A stretch of 64,000 nucleotides of DNA from Chromobacterium rhizoryzae (GTDB lineage Bacteria > Pseudomonadota > Gammaproteobacteria > Burkholderiales > Chromobacteriaceae). Made by a program: the position numbers and the translations under genes. Below, piece by piece: positions 52,475 through 61,349 of this stretch. The first letter of the stretch is position 1. Every line of letters starts with the position of its first letter. Below the pieces are notes generated by a model. The model searched no databases. It was not told the DNA's origin and saw only the letters and a program-made list of their open reading frames with translations. The DNA is taken from assembly GCF_020544465.1 (NCBI RefSeq), contig NZ_CP066126.1, positions 2,604,001-2,668,000 of the forward strand. Direction: 5' to 3'.

Positions 52475-53170
52475 TCACACGGATGGGTTCAAGGAAAGAC
52501 TCGATCGCCGCCGCCAGCGCGAGCGGCGTAGATAGGTGTCCGCCATCAGCCGGGCATTGAACGTGGGATCATGCTCCCCCACCAAGACTTTCACCGGATG
52601 CCGGCCGCTGATCTGCTCGCTGAAATCGGTGTCGGCCCACGCGCGTAGATAGGCGGCGAATGCTTGCCGGGAGGAGCGCGACGCCGAATAGGCCGCCTTC
52701 CATTCGACCCAGGACGACGGCAGCCGGCCGCCGGTGCTGCGATTGATGATGGTTTTGCGGCTGTCCACATGTTCCGCGGCGTCTTCGAGCAAACGCCGCG
52801 TCGCGGCATCGTAAACCATGCCGCCGCAAGGCACCGGCGCCACGGCAAGCATGGACAGCACGAGCTCCGGGGCCAGTGTCGCGATCCTTTCGCTCGCCAT
52901 GCCTCCCATCGAATGGCCGATCAGGCTAAAAGCCGGATAGCCAAGCGCATCCGCCAGCGCCAGCGCGTCGGCGGCGATTTCGTCCATGGTGTAGGCGCCC
53001 CGCGCTTCCCGCATGCCGCCATAGCCGCGGCAATCCATGAAGATGTAGCTGAAACGCTGGCCAGATAGCCATGGCTCTATCGGCTTGAACGAGTGCGCAT
53101 CGCCGAACCAGCCATGCAGCACGATGACAGGGTGAGGGCCATTCCCCACGCGGAGAAAGGTATTGGGCAT
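52475..53170 (-). CDS. Alpha/beta hydrolase with disrupted C-terminus (probable pseudogene)
   Basis: 231 residues. The fold is recognisable: oxyanion HGWFGDAHSF, DCRGYG, nucleophile Ser in LIGHSMGGMASE, acid Asp in LVGEHDPTF. After MADTYL the sequence becomes RRSRWRRRSSLSLNPSV and stops, so the usual G-H-x-P segment with the catalytic His is missing. In another frame just downstream the DNA reads ALAAAIESFLEP, the expected C-terminal helix of such hydrolases. An internal deletion with frameshift best explains this. The start at 53170 (GGAGG five bases upstream) is preferred over a longer frame to 53287. It diverges from the AraC regulator. Confidence 0.7.
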   Translation of the reverse strand: MPNTFLRVGNGPHPVIVLHGWFGDAHSFKPIEPWLSGQRFSYIFMDCRGYGGMREARGAYTMDEIAADALALADALGYPAFSLIGHSMGGMASERIATLAPELVLSMLAVAPVPCGGMVYDAATRRLLEDAAEHVDSRKTIINRSTGGRLPSSWVEWKAAYSASRSSRQAFAAYLRAWADTDFSEQISGRHPVKVLVGEHDPTFNARLMADTYLRRSRWRRRSSLSLNPSV

Positions 53171-53313
53171 ATCGCCTCCGGTATGTGCATATTCGCCGCG
53201 ACGGGTGCCGCCGCTGGCGCCATTGCGCCGTGCAGGCACGGCGATAACGCATCCTAAACCAGCCGGAATCGGCCCGCTTTCTATCAAAAGCCATTTACTG
53301 TAGGGCTTGGGCC

Positions 53314-54099
53314 ATGAGAAACACCTTGCTTGATCCTTACGAAAACATCCCGCGCGGCGTGGTGGTGACCGCCAACGATTACGCGGCCGGCACCCTGTTT
53401 CCAGCGCATGCGCATCGCCGCGGGCAGTTTGCCTTCGCCTCTAGCGGCGCCATCAGCGTGGCCACACCCGAAGGCCGCTGGCTCGTGCCGCCGCGGCGCG
53501 CTTGCTGGCTGCCCGCCGACATGAGCCATGCCATGACGATGAGCGGGCCAGTGACCATGCTCAATGCTTTTGTGTCGCGCGAAGAGCCAGCAATTGCGGG
53601 CATGCCACCGCGGTGCGGCGTCTATGGCGTCTCCCCCCTGTTGCGGCAATTGCTTGAGGAGGCTGTCGATCTGCCCGCCCTATATGACCGGGATGGCCGT
53701 GACGGCAAGCTGATGAGCCTGCTGGTGGCGGAAATCGCATCGATGCCGCGTCTGTCGCTGCATGCGCCTTTGCCCGCGGACCCTCGACTCGCTCGGGCCT
53801 GCCAGCGGCTGTTTGATGCGCCATCGATAGGCGTCGATCCGGATGCGGTGGCCATCGACGCGGGAATGAGCCGGCGCACCTTCACCCGGCAGTTCCGCGC
53901 CCAGACCGGGGTGAGTTTCGCCGAGTGGCGTCAGCAGGTTTGCCTGCTCGCCGCCATCGAGCACTTGAGCGCCGGTCAAGCGATGACGCGGGTTGCGCTG
54001 GACCTGGGCTATGCCAGCCCCAGCGCCTTTTCCTCAGCCTTCCGCCGTGTGCTCGGCGAAACGCCTACTCAGTATTTGGAGACGCGCCGGCCGGTCTGA
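53314..54099 (+). CDS. AraC-family transcriptional regulator
   Basis: 261 residues. An N-terminal cupin-like sensor domain (about 15-110, AHAHRRGQFAFASSGAIS, then GRWLVPPRRACWLPADMSH) is followed by two C-terminal helix-turn-helix motifs (about 165-255, DAVAIDAGMSRRTFTRQFRA, ALDLGYASPSAFSSAFRRVL). This is the type of AraC regulator often found divergent from the gene it controls. Here that is the damaged hydrolase. Its stop codon TGA is the target duplication of repeat copy D. No operator was identified. Confidence 0.9.
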   Translation: MRNTLLDPYENIPRGVVVTANDYAAGTLFPAHAHRRGQFAFASSGAISVATPEGRWLVPPRRACWLPADMSHAMTMSGPVTMLNAFVSREEPAIAGMPPRCGVYGVSPLLRQLLEEAVDLPALYDRDGRDGKLMSLLVAEIASMPRLSLHAPLPADPRLARACQRLFDAPSIGVDPDAVAIDAGMSRRTFTRQFRAQTGVSFAEWRQQVCLLAAIEHLSAGQAMTRVALDLGYASPSAFSSAFRRVLGETPTQYLETRRPV

Positions 54100-54242
54100 G
54101 AACCCGTTCAAAGTCTGCTGCGCTTCGTGAGACGTGGCACGGTGAGTACCGCTTCGAAATGCTCATGTACCACGCGTACATTCCGCTTTCTCAGCCGTTT
54201 TCGCCTTGTCTCGCTCTGGCTCGCGAGACTTTGAACAGGCTC
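54100..54242 (+). repeat. Inverted-repeat element, copy D (143 bp, arm type 2)
   Basis: Ends are GAACCCGTTCAAAGTCT and the complement of GAGCCTGTTCAAAGTCT (15 of 17 match), flanked by TGA/TGA within CTGAG. The core shares CGAAATGCTCATGTACC and CATTCCGCTTTCTCAGCC with copies A-C. The left TGA is the araC stop codon. Confidence 0.85.
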
Positions 54243-54270
54243 TGAGATGCTTTCTTGAATGGCTGCCGCC

Positions 54271-54301
54271 AAAAAAATACCCCGCTGGCGCGGGGTATTT
54301 T
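54271..54301. terminator. Bidirectional terminator between araC and acnB
   Basis: A 9-bp stem ATACCCCGC / GCGGGGTAT with loop TGGC has seven A on its left and TTT on its right. The minus strand reads hairpin plus T-run after acnB. On the plus strand it would end araC transcripts that run through repeat copy D. Confidence 0.85.
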
Positions 54302-54369
54302 CCTGGGCTAGGCCTGGGAACATTCCCCAGGCATCTCTCCAAGGCTCTGGCATCAAACCATCGCCTGGC

Positions 54370-56955
54370 TTACACCTTCACGGTATCGGCCAGTTCCTGG
54401 TAGTCGGCGATCTCGTTGAAGTTCATGTAGCGGTACACTTCGCCGGCCTTCTGGTTGAGCACGCCGATGTCGGCCATGTATTCCTCCTTGGTCGGGATGC
54501 GACCCAGACGGGAGCAGATCGCGGCCAGTTCGGCGGAACCCAGGTAGACGTTGGAGTTCTTGCCCAGACGGTTGGGGAAGTTGCGGGTGGAGGTGGACAT
54601 CACGGTGGCGCCCTCCTTCACCTGCGCCTGGTTGCCCATGCACAGCGAGCAGCCCGGCATTTCCATCCGCGCGCCGGCGGTGCCGAAGGTGCCGTAATGG
54701 CCTTCCGCGGTCAGCTGTTCGGCGTCCATCTTGGTCGGCGGCGCCACCCACAGTTTCACCGGGATGTCGCGCTTGCCTTCCAGCAGCTTGGAAGCGGCGC
54801 GGAAGTGGCCGATATTGGTCATGCAAGAACCGATGAACACTTCGTCGATCTTGGCGCCGGCCACGTCGGACAGGGTTTTCACATCGTCCGGGTCGTTCGG
54901 GCAGGCCACGATGGGCTCGTGGATATCGGCCAGATCGATCTCGATCACCGCCGCGTATTCCGCGTCGGCGTCGCCCTTCAGCAGCTGCGGATTGGCGATC
55001 CAGGCCTCCATCGCCTTGATGCGGCGCTCCAGCGTGCGCGCGTCCTGATAGCCGTTGGCGATCATGGTCTTCATCAGGGTGATGTTGGAGGTCATGTATT
55101 CGATGATCGGCGCTTTGTCCAGATGCACGGTGCAACCGGCGGCGGAACGCTCGGCGGAAGCGTCGGACAGCTCAAACGCTTGCTCCACCTTCAGATCCGG
55201 CAAGCCTTCGATTTCCAGGATGCGCCCGGAGAAGGCGTTTTTCTTGCCGGCCTTGGCCACGGTCAGCAGGCCTTGCTTGATCGCGTACAGCGGAATGGCG
55301 TTGACCAGATCGCGCAGGGTCACGCCCGGCTGCATCTTGCCCTTGAAGCGCACCAGCACCGATTCAGGCATGTCCAGCGGCATCACGCCGGTGGCGGCGG
55401 CGAAGGCCACCAGGCCGGAGCCGGCCGGGAAGGAGATGCCGATCGGGAAACGGGTGTGGCTGTCGCCGCCGGTGCCCACGGTGTCCGGCAGCAACAGGCG
55501 GTTCAGCCAGCTGTGGATCACGCCGTCGCCCGGACGCAGCGACACGCCGCCGCGGGTAGAGATGAAGGCCGGCAGTTCCTTGTGCATCTTCACGTCCACC
55601 GGCTTGGGATAAGCGGCGGTGTGGCAGAAGGACTGCATCACCAGGTCGGCGGAGAAGCCCAGGCAAGCCAGGTCTTTCAGTTCGTCGCGGGTCATCGGGC
55701 CGGTGGTGTCCTGGGAGCCGACGGTGGTCATCTTCGGTTCGCAGTAGGTGCCCGGGCGCACGCCCTGGCCTTCCGGCAGGCCACAGGCGCGGCCGACCAT
55801 TTTTTGCGCCAGGCTGAAGCCCTTGCCGGAATCCACTGGGGATTTGGGCAGGCGGAATTCCGTGGACGCCGGCAGGCCCAGCGCTTCGCGCGCCTTGCCG
55901 GTCAAACCGCGGCCGATGATCAGGTTGATGCGGCCGCCGGCGCGCACTTCGTCCAGGATCACCTCGGACTTGAGCGCGAAGTCGGCGATCTTCTGGCCGG
56001 CCTTCTCGATCTTGCCTTCATACGGATAGATGTCGATCACATCGCCCATGTCCATCTTGGACACGTCCACTTCGATCGGCAGCGCGCCGGAGTCTTCCTG
56101 GGTGTTGAAGAAGATGGGGGCGATCTTACCGCCCAGGCACACGCCGCCGAAGCGCTTGTTGGGCACGTAAGGAATGTCTTCGCCGGTGCCCCAGATCACG
56201 CTGTTGGTGGCGGATTTGCGACTGGAGCCGGTGCCGACGACATCGCCGACGTAGGCGACCAGATGGCCTTTTTGCTTCAGGTCTTCGATGAACTGCATCG
56301 GGCCGCGCTTGCCGTCTTCTTCCGGGGTAATGCCGGGACGGGCGTTTTTCAGCATGGCGAGGTAATGCAGCGGGATGTCCGGGCGGCTCCAGGCGTCCGG
56401 CGCCGGGGACAGGTCGTCGGTATTGGTTTCGCCGGTGACCTTGAACACGGTGACGGTGATTTTATCGGCCACCGCCGGACGGCTAGTGAACCATTCGGCA
56501 TTGGCCCAGGATTCCACCACCTGCTTGGCGTGGGCGTTGCCCTTGTCCATTTTCTCCTTCACGTCGTGGAAGGCGTCGAACATCAGCAGGGTTTTCTTCA
56601 GGCCGTCGGCGGCGATCTGCGCCACGGCGGCGTCGTCCAGCAGGTCGATCAGCGGCTTGATGTTGTAGCCGCCCAGCATGGTGCCCAGCAGCTGAGTGGC
56701 CAGCTCGCGGGAGATCAGCGGGGATTGGGCGTCGCCCTCGGCCACGGCGGCCAGGAAGGAAGCCTTGACCTTGGCGGCGTCGTCCACGCCCGGCGGCACG
56801 CGATGGGTGATCAGTTCGACCAGGGTGCTTTCCTCGCCCTTGGGCGGGTTTTTCAGCAGTTCCACCAGCGCTTCCACCTGCTTGGCGGACAGCGGCAGCG
56901 GCGGGATGCCCAGCGCGGCGCGCTCGGCCACGTGTTGACGGTAAGCTTCCAGCAT
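54370..56955 (-). CDS. acnB: Aconitate hydratase B
   Basis: 861 residues, the AcnB type (B-specific N-terminal HEAT-like domain MLEAYRQHVAERAALGIPPL, then domain 4 early in the chain). It interconverts citrate and isocitrate in the TCA cycle. The iron-sulphur ligands are visible in FIGSCMTNIGHFRAA and CSLCMGNQAQVKEG. GDVVGTGSSRKSATNSVIWG and TVGTGGDSHTRFPIGISFPA are other conserved blocks. The length is normal. It is a single-gene unit divergent from the LysR regulator at 57171 (215 bp between). Confidence 0.97.
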   Translation of the reverse strand: MLEAYRQHVAERAALGIPPLPLSAKQVEALVELLKNPPKGEESTLVELITHRVPPGVDDAAKVKASFLAAVAEGDAQSPLISRELATQLLGTMLGGYNIKPLIDLLDDAAVAQIAADGLKKTLLMFDAFHDVKEKMDKGNAHAKQVVESWANAEWFTSRPAVADKITVTVFKVTGETNTDDLSPAPDAWSRPDIPLHYLAMLKNARPGITPEEDGKRGPMQFIEDLKQKGHLVAYVGDVVGTGSSRKSATNSVIWGTGEDIPYVPNKRFGGVCLGGKIAPIFFNTQEDSGALPIEVDVSKMDMGDVIDIYPYEGKIEKAGQKIADFALKSEVILDEVRAGGRINLIIGRGLTGKAREALGLPASTEFRLPKSPVDSGKGFSLAQKMVGRACGLPEGQGVRPGTYCEPKMTTVGSQDTTGPMTRDELKDLACLGFSADLVMQSFCHTAAYPKPVDVKMHKELPAFISTRGGVSLRPGDGVIHSWLNRLLLPDTVGTGGDSHTRFPIGISFPAGSGLVAFAAATGVMPLDMPESVLVRFKGKMQPGVTLRDLVNAIPLYAIKQGLLTVAKAGKKNAFSGRILEIEGLPDLKVEQAFELSDASAERSAAGCTVHLDKAPIIEYMTSNITLMKTMIANGYQDARTLERRIKAMEAWIANPQLLKGDADAEYAAVIEIDLADIHEPIVACPNDPDDVKTLSDVAGAKIDEVFIGSCMTNIGHFRAASKLLEGKRDIPVKLWVAPPTKMDAEQLTAEGHYGTFGTAGARMEMPGCSLCMGNQAQVKEGATVMSTSTRNFPNRLGKNSNVYLGSAELAAICSRLGRIPTKEEYMADIGVLNQKAGEVYRYMNFNEIADYQELADTVKV

Positions 56956-57170
56956 GACTTTTGACCTTTATGGCTTGGGTTGTTGGCAGCGTCCCCGGCA
57001 AGGCCGGGACTCCGACGCTGCGGGACAATGAGGTAAGGCTATGGCTGCGGCCATCAAGACCGCGCCGCAACGCCGGGCGGCGGCCTTGATTTCATGCCTG
57101 AAGATTACGCTGTTAGCCGTCCGCTTTCAAACGAGTTATCGCAACATAGATTGTGAGTTAAAATCACAGC

Positions 57171-58067
57171 ATGAGCACTTACCCCCCTCTCAACACCCTG
57201 CGTATTTTTGAGGCAGCGGCCCGGCTGGAGAGCTTTTCCGCCGCCGCCGGCGAACTCTTCGTCACCCACGGGGCTGTGAGCAAGCAGATCAAGCAGCTGG
57301 AGGATTGGCTGGGCGTGCCGCTGTTCGAGCGCAGCGGCGGCAGAGTCAAGCTGACCGACCCCGGCTGGCGCTATCTGGTGCAGGTGCAGGACGGCCTGGA
57401 TCTGATCGCCAACGCCACCTCTCAGCTGCTGCAGGCGGACCGCCGCCGCCGGATCAGCATCAATTCCACGCCCACCTTCGCCATGCACTGGCTGCTGCCG
57501 CGGCTGAGCCGTTTTCGCGAGCAGTTTCCGGAGCTGGAGCTGCATCTGGCCACCTCGGACCGCGACATCAGCCGGCTGGACAGTCCGTTCGACATCGCCA
57601 TCCGCCGCGGCCCCGGCGATTGGCCCGGCCACATCGCCAAGCCCTTTCTGAAGGAATGGGAGCTGCCGCTGTGCGGTCCGGCGCTGCTGGCCGCCGCGCC
57701 CATCGCCAGCCCGGCGGATCTGGCGCGGCATACCCTGCTCTACGCGGACACCCGCCCCACCGCCTGGCAGCGCTGGCTGACCCTGGCCGGGGTGCCGGAG
57801 CTGAAGCCGGCCAGCGCCATGCATTTCGACAGTTTCTCGCTGGCCTTGCAGGCGGCGATGGACGGCCTGGGCGTGGTGCTGGGGCCGATGCCGATGGCGC
57901 AGGCGCAGATAGACGCCGGCGTGCTGTTGTCGCCGTTGCCGGCGCCGGTGGCCACGGTGCGCGACTACTGCTGGGTGGCGCCGCGCGCGGCGGCGGAGGA
58001 CGCCGCCGTCGCGGCCTTCTGCCGCTGGCTGGAGGGCGAGGCCGTCCGCCCGGACGCGGCCGCCTGA
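57171..58067 (+). CDS. LysR-family transcriptional regulator, GcvA-like
   Basis: 298 residues: N-terminal winged helix-turn-helix (about 5-65, FEAAARLESFSAAAGELFVT, AVSKQIKQLEDWLGVPLFER) and C-terminal substrate-binding domain (about 90-295, STPTFAMHWLLPRLSRFREQ). The pattern NTLRIFEAAARLESFSAAA with THGAVSKQIK is typical of the GcvA subgroup. It is divergent from acnB, the usual setting for a regulator of its neighbour, but GcvA proteins act on various targets. It ends 1 bp from the convergent binding-protein gene. Confidence 0.93.
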   Translation: MSTYPPLNTLRIFEAAARLESFSAAAGELFVTHGAVSKQIKQLEDWLGVPLFERSGGRVKLTDPGWRYLVQVQDGLDLIANATSQLLQADRRRRISINSTPTFAMHWLLPRLSRFREQFPELELHLATSDRDISRLDSPFDIAIRRGPGDWPGHIAKPFLKEWELPLCGPALLAAAPIASPADLARHTLLYADTRPTAWQRWLTLAGVPELKPASAMHFDSFSLALQAAMDGLGVVLGPMPMAQAQIDAGVLLSPLPAPVATVRDYCWVAPRAAAEDAAVAAFCRWLEGEAVRPDAAA

Positions 58068-58068
58068 G

Positions 58069-58842
58069 TCAATGCGCGGAACCGAGGGGCAGGCCAATCA
58101 GCTTGAGCTCCATCGGCGCCGCGTCGCGCGGCAGCCATTTGTTGTAGATGCGCTTGAAGCTGCCGTCTTTCTTGACGGCGGCGAAGGCGGTCTGCCAGCG
58201 TTTCACTTCCGCCGCCGAGGTGCCGCGCGAAAACGCCAGGTAGAGTTCCAGCGTTTCCAGCACCCGCACCACTTCCACCGCCTCCGGCGGCTGGTGGATG
58301 TCTTTCAGCACCGAGGCCACGACGAAGCCGCCTTCCGACCACATATCGTAGCGGCCGACCAGCAGCTTCTGCGCGGTGATCTGCGGGGTGGGCGCCAGAT
58401 CCACCTCGATGAAGCCGGCCGCGATCGCCGCGTCGGCGAAGATGCTGCCGCGATAAGCGCCCACCGGCCGGTGATAAATGCCGTTGCCCAGCGCCAGCAG
58501 GCCGGCCGCCTCGCCCTTGCGCGCCAGCAGCACGGTCTGCGAGATGGCGATGGGGCCCAGCAGCGTCATCTGTTTTTCCCGGGTGTCGTTGCGCCCCACG
58601 GTGAACAGCATCACTCCGGGCGTGGTCAGCAGCTCTTTATAGCCTCGCGCCCAGGGCACCACGTCGATGGCGCTGTTGTCGTGCATGCGCGTCTGGATTT
58701 CGCGCACCACTTCCACCGCCATGCCGTCCGGCACGCCGTTGTGCTGGAATGTGATGGGCGGCCAGTCTTCGGTGTAGATGGTGATGGCCCGCGCCTGCCA
58801 GGCCGCCAGCAGCAATAGCAGCGTCAATAAACCCTTAGCCAT
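58069..58842 (-). CDS. Periplasmic solute-binding protein (SBP_bac_3)
   Basis: 257 residues with a signal peptide (MAKGLLTLLLLLAAWQARA). The mature protein begins ITIYTEDWPPITFQHNGVPD, the typical family 3 ligand loop. GMAVEVVREIQTRM and LFTVGRNDTREKQMTLLGPI follow. No permease is adjacent. Like the orphan binding protein at 42604 it may work with a distant transporter or as a sensor. The two proteins are not close in sequence. The ligand is unknown. Confidence 0.85.
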   Translation of the reverse strand: MAKGLLTLLLLLAAWQARAITIYTEDWPPITFQHNGVPDGMAVEVVREIQTRMHDNSAIDVVPWARGYKELLTTPGVMLFTVGRNDTREKQMTLLGPIAISQTVLLARKGEAAGLLALGNGIYHRPVGAYRGSIFADAAIAAGFIEVDLAPTPQITAQKLLVGRYDMWSEGGFVVASVLKDIHQPPEAVEVVRVLETLELYLAFSRGTSAAEVKRWQTAFAAVKKDGSFKRIYNKWLPRDAAPMELKLIGLPLGSAH

Positions 58843-59042
58843 GGTCTTTCCCCGTACCGCGTGAACCCGATTTTATTCATAGCCGTTCCACGCGCCGCCT
58901 GCCTGCGATTTCCGCCCGCCCCCGCGCGCCCGGGGGCATGACGACCGCAACTCGCTTATCCGTTATAATGTGGCGGTCAAGCCGGCTCATGCCGGCATAT
59001 CGAGCATTTGTTTCGCGCACCCACCCAAAGCTAAGGATTGCC

Positions 59043-60050
59043 ATGAGCCGCATCACCCTCTCCCGCTTTTTGATCGAACAGCAACGCAAGGCCGGCACGC
59101 TGCCGCCTGAGTTGCGCCTGCTGATCGAAACCGTAGGCCGCGCCTGCAAGGCCATCAGCTATTCGGTGAACAAGGGGGCGCTGGCCGACGTGCTGGGCGA
59201 AGCCGGCACCGGCAATATCCAGGGCGAGGCGCAGAAGAAGCTGGACGTGATCGCCAACGATTACCTGCTGGACGCCAATGAATGGGGCGGCAGCCTGGCG
59301 GCGATGGCCTCCGAGGAAATGGAGCTGCCTTACCACATCCCCGGCGAATACCCGAAGGGCGAGTACCTGTTGATGTTCGATCCGCTGGACGGCTCATCCA
59401 ATATCGACGTCAACATCTCGGTGGGCACCATTTTCTCCATCCTGCGCTGCCCGCAAGGCATTGACCACGCCACCGAGGGCGCCTTCCTGCAGCCGGGCAC
59501 CGAGCAAGTGGCCGCCGGCTACACCGTGTACGGCCCGCAAACCCTGCTGGTGCTGACCTTCGGCAGCGGCGTCCACGGCTTCACGCTGGACCGCGAACAA
59601 GGCTCTTTCGTGCTGACCCACCCGGACATGAAAGTGCCGGAAAGCACCGGTGAGTTCGCCATCAATATGTCCAATATGCGTCACTGGGATGCGCCGGTGA
59701 AACGCTATGTCGACGAATTGCTGGCCGGCAGCACCGGTCCGCGCGGCCGCGATTTCAATATGCGCTGGGTGGCGTCCATGGTGGCCGAGGTGCATCGCAT
59801 CCTGACCCGCGGCGGCATCTTCATGTATCCGCGCGACGCGCGCACCCCGGACCAGGCCGGCAAGCTGCGGCTGATGTACGAAGGCAATCCGATGGCCTTC
59901 GTGGTGGAACAGGCCGGCGGCGCCGCCACCAACGGCCATCAGCGCATCATGGACATCCAGCCGCAGAAGCTGCACGAGCGGGTGGCGGTTTTCCTCGGCT
60001 CCAAGGAAGAAGTGGAACGCGTCACCGCCTACCACGCCGAGCAGCAGTAA
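59043..60050 (+). CDS. fbp: Fructose-1,6-bisphosphatase, class I
   Basis: 335 residues. It hydrolyses fructose 1,6-bisphosphate in gluconeogenesis. The metal/substrate block LLMFDPLDGSSNIDVNISVG (about 110-130) holds the class I signature. GGIFMYPRDARTPDQAGKLR and LMYEGNPMAFVVEQAGGAAT contain the sugar-phosphate site. MSRITLSRFLIEQQRKAG at 59043 with AAGGA upstream is the family N-terminus, although the frame is open to 58938. A strong terminator follows. Confidence 0.96.
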   Translation: MSRITLSRFLIEQQRKAGTLPPELRLLIETVGRACKAISYSVNKGALADVLGEAGTGNIQGEAQKKLDVIANDYLLDANEWGGSLAAMASEEMELPYHIPGEYPKGEYLLMFDPLDGSSNIDVNISVGTIFSILRCPQGIDHATEGAFLQPGTEQVAAGYTVYGPQTLLVLTFGSGVHGFTLDREQGSFVLTHPDMKVPESTGEFAINMSNMRHWDAPVKRYVDELLAGSTGPRGRDFNMRWVASMVAEVHRILTRGGIFMYPRDARTPDQAGKLRLMYEGNPMAFVVEQAGGAATNGHQRIMDIQPQKLHERVAVFLGSKEEVERVTAYHAEQQ

Positions 60051-60065
60051 GCGGCTCCGCCCAAC

Positions 60066-60098
60066 AAAAAACCCTGCCGAAACCGGCAGGGTTTTTTT
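60066..60098 (+). terminator. Rho-independent terminator after fbp
   Basis: A stem of 12 bp AAAACCCTGCCG / CGGCAGGGTTTT with a 4-base loop and seven T in total. Its upstream A-run means it may also work for the minus-strand NADAR gene. Confidence 0.9.
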
Positions 60099-60115
60099 AA
60101 TGTCGTCCGCAGGCG

Positions 60116-60664
60116 CTAACGCAGGCGTTCGCGCACTTCCATCAGGGCGAAGCCCAGCAGATTGCTGCCGTCCCACATGTCCGGCAGACTGGCCTGCGGG
60201 TCGTCCTCGGCCCAGCCTATGCCCCAGATGCAGTCCACCGGGCTGGCCTCCACCAGGATGGCGTCACCGGTGCCGCGCAGGAAATCGCCCAGCGCCGGAT
60301 TTTGCTCGAACTTGGCCAGATTGCCCCGCATCACCACCTCGCAACAGCGCTGCTGCCACAAGGCGGAATCAAAGCCGCGCACCTGGCGGCCCAAGGCCTT
60401 GGCGTCCGCCGGCGTGGCCGCGGCCAGTATCCTGCCCCGGGTTTCCGCGTCTTCGAACAAGCGGGCTTTCTCCGCCATCATATAATGCTCGGCGCTGGCG
60501 TAGCTCACGCCGTCCAGCTCGAAGCCCACCGGAAACCACTGACTCAGGCAGCTCTTGCAGACGCCGTCCTCGTGTTTGGGCCTGTGTCCCCAGAAAAACA
60601 GAAAATCCAGCGTTTCGCCGGCCGCAGCCCGCTTGCGCAACTCGCTTACTGTCCGGATCGCCAT
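60116..60664 (-). CDS. NADAR-family protein, YbiA-like N-glycosidase
   Basis: 182 residues. FFWGHRPKHEDGVCKSCLSQ, FPVGFELDGVSYASAEHYMM, FDSALWQQRCCEVVMRGNLA, LVEASPVDCIWGIGW and WDGSNLLGFALMEVRERL are the NADAR family blocks. YbiA hydrolyses the N-glycosidic bond of early riboflavin-pathway intermediates that would otherwise be harmful. Other NADARs act on ADP-ribose adducts. An insert with CKSC near residue 40 is unusual and might bind metal. The ATG at 60664 has GGAGG eight bases upstream. A longer frame to 60844 exists without support. Confidence 0.85.
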   Translation of the reverse strand: MAIRTVSELRKRAAAGETLDFLFFWGHRPKHEDGVCKSCLSQWFPVGFELDGVSYASAEHYMMAEKARLFEDAETRGRILAAATPADAKALGRQVRGFDSALWQQRCCEVVMRGNLAKFEQNPALGDFLRGTGDAILVEASPVDCIWGIGWAEDDPQASLPDMWDGSNLLGFALMEVRERLR

Positions 60665-61094
60665 GGTCCGCGTCCTCCACTTCCTGCGCGGCCATATGCC
60701 GCAAAAAATGTCAAGAGCCCCTCTTTGTCCGCTGTCGCCGCGGCGCTGAACATCTTCATGGCCATCACTATAAGGAGCCGGAACCGGGTTCGACAAGCGC
60801 GGCGCGAAGCCGGGCCGCGCGTGCGTCCGCCGATTTCGATGCAAACAGACGAAAACAATGATTAATTACCGCGTCGCGATGATTTCGCCGTCGCCGCCCG
60901 CTTCGCGAGCGCAGTGGATACGCAACACCGCCCTACCAACATAGGTCCGTCCACCCCGCTTGCCCATAGGTAAAACTACTCAGCGCGGACGCAACCGTCC
61001 GCATTGCCACAGGACGGCGTAGCGGAGTATGTTTCCCCACATAAGCCTGTAAGCCGCTGTTGGAAAAGACATTAAAAACCCTGGGGAGACCGGC
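60665..61094. other. Intergenic region without a supported gene
   Basis: About 430 bp between the NADAR gene and the divergent XRE regulator gene. It should contain both promoters. No convincing RBS-ORF pair or long hairpin was recognised. Confidence 0.5.
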
Positions 61095-61331
61095 ATGGCT
61101 ATCGTGATCACGCTGGACGTCATGCTGGCGCAACGCAAGATCAAATCCAAGGATCTGGCGCGGGCCATCGGCATCACGCCGCACAATCTGTCGCTGTTGA
61201 AGCTGGGCAAGGTCAAGAGCCTGCGCCTGGACACGCTGGACGCGCTGTGCCGGCAGCTGGGCTGCCAGCCAGGAGATTTGTTGAGCCACTCGCCGGAAGC
61301 GGACCCGGCCGACGGAGAGCCATCGGTCTGA
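61095..61331 (+). CDS. XRE-family helix-turn-helix regulator
   Basis: 78 residues, a single Cro/CI-type HTH: MAIVITLDVMLAQRKIKSKD, then LARAIGITPHNLSLLKLGKV (recognition region) and LDALCRQLGCQPGDLLSH. It belongs to the small-regulator subgroup similar to YozG of bacilli, usually about 70-80 residues. GGGGAG precedes the ATG. It is convergent with the ABC transporter operon (18 bp apart). No membrane partner is adjacent, although such proteins are often paired with small membrane genes. The target is unknown. Confidence 0.88.
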   Translation: MAIVITLDVMLAQRKIKSKDLARAIGITPHNLSLLKLGKVKSLRLDTLDALCRQLGCQPGDLLSHSPEADPADGEPSV

Positions 61332-61349
61332 CTCTCCGCCCTTCCCGCC

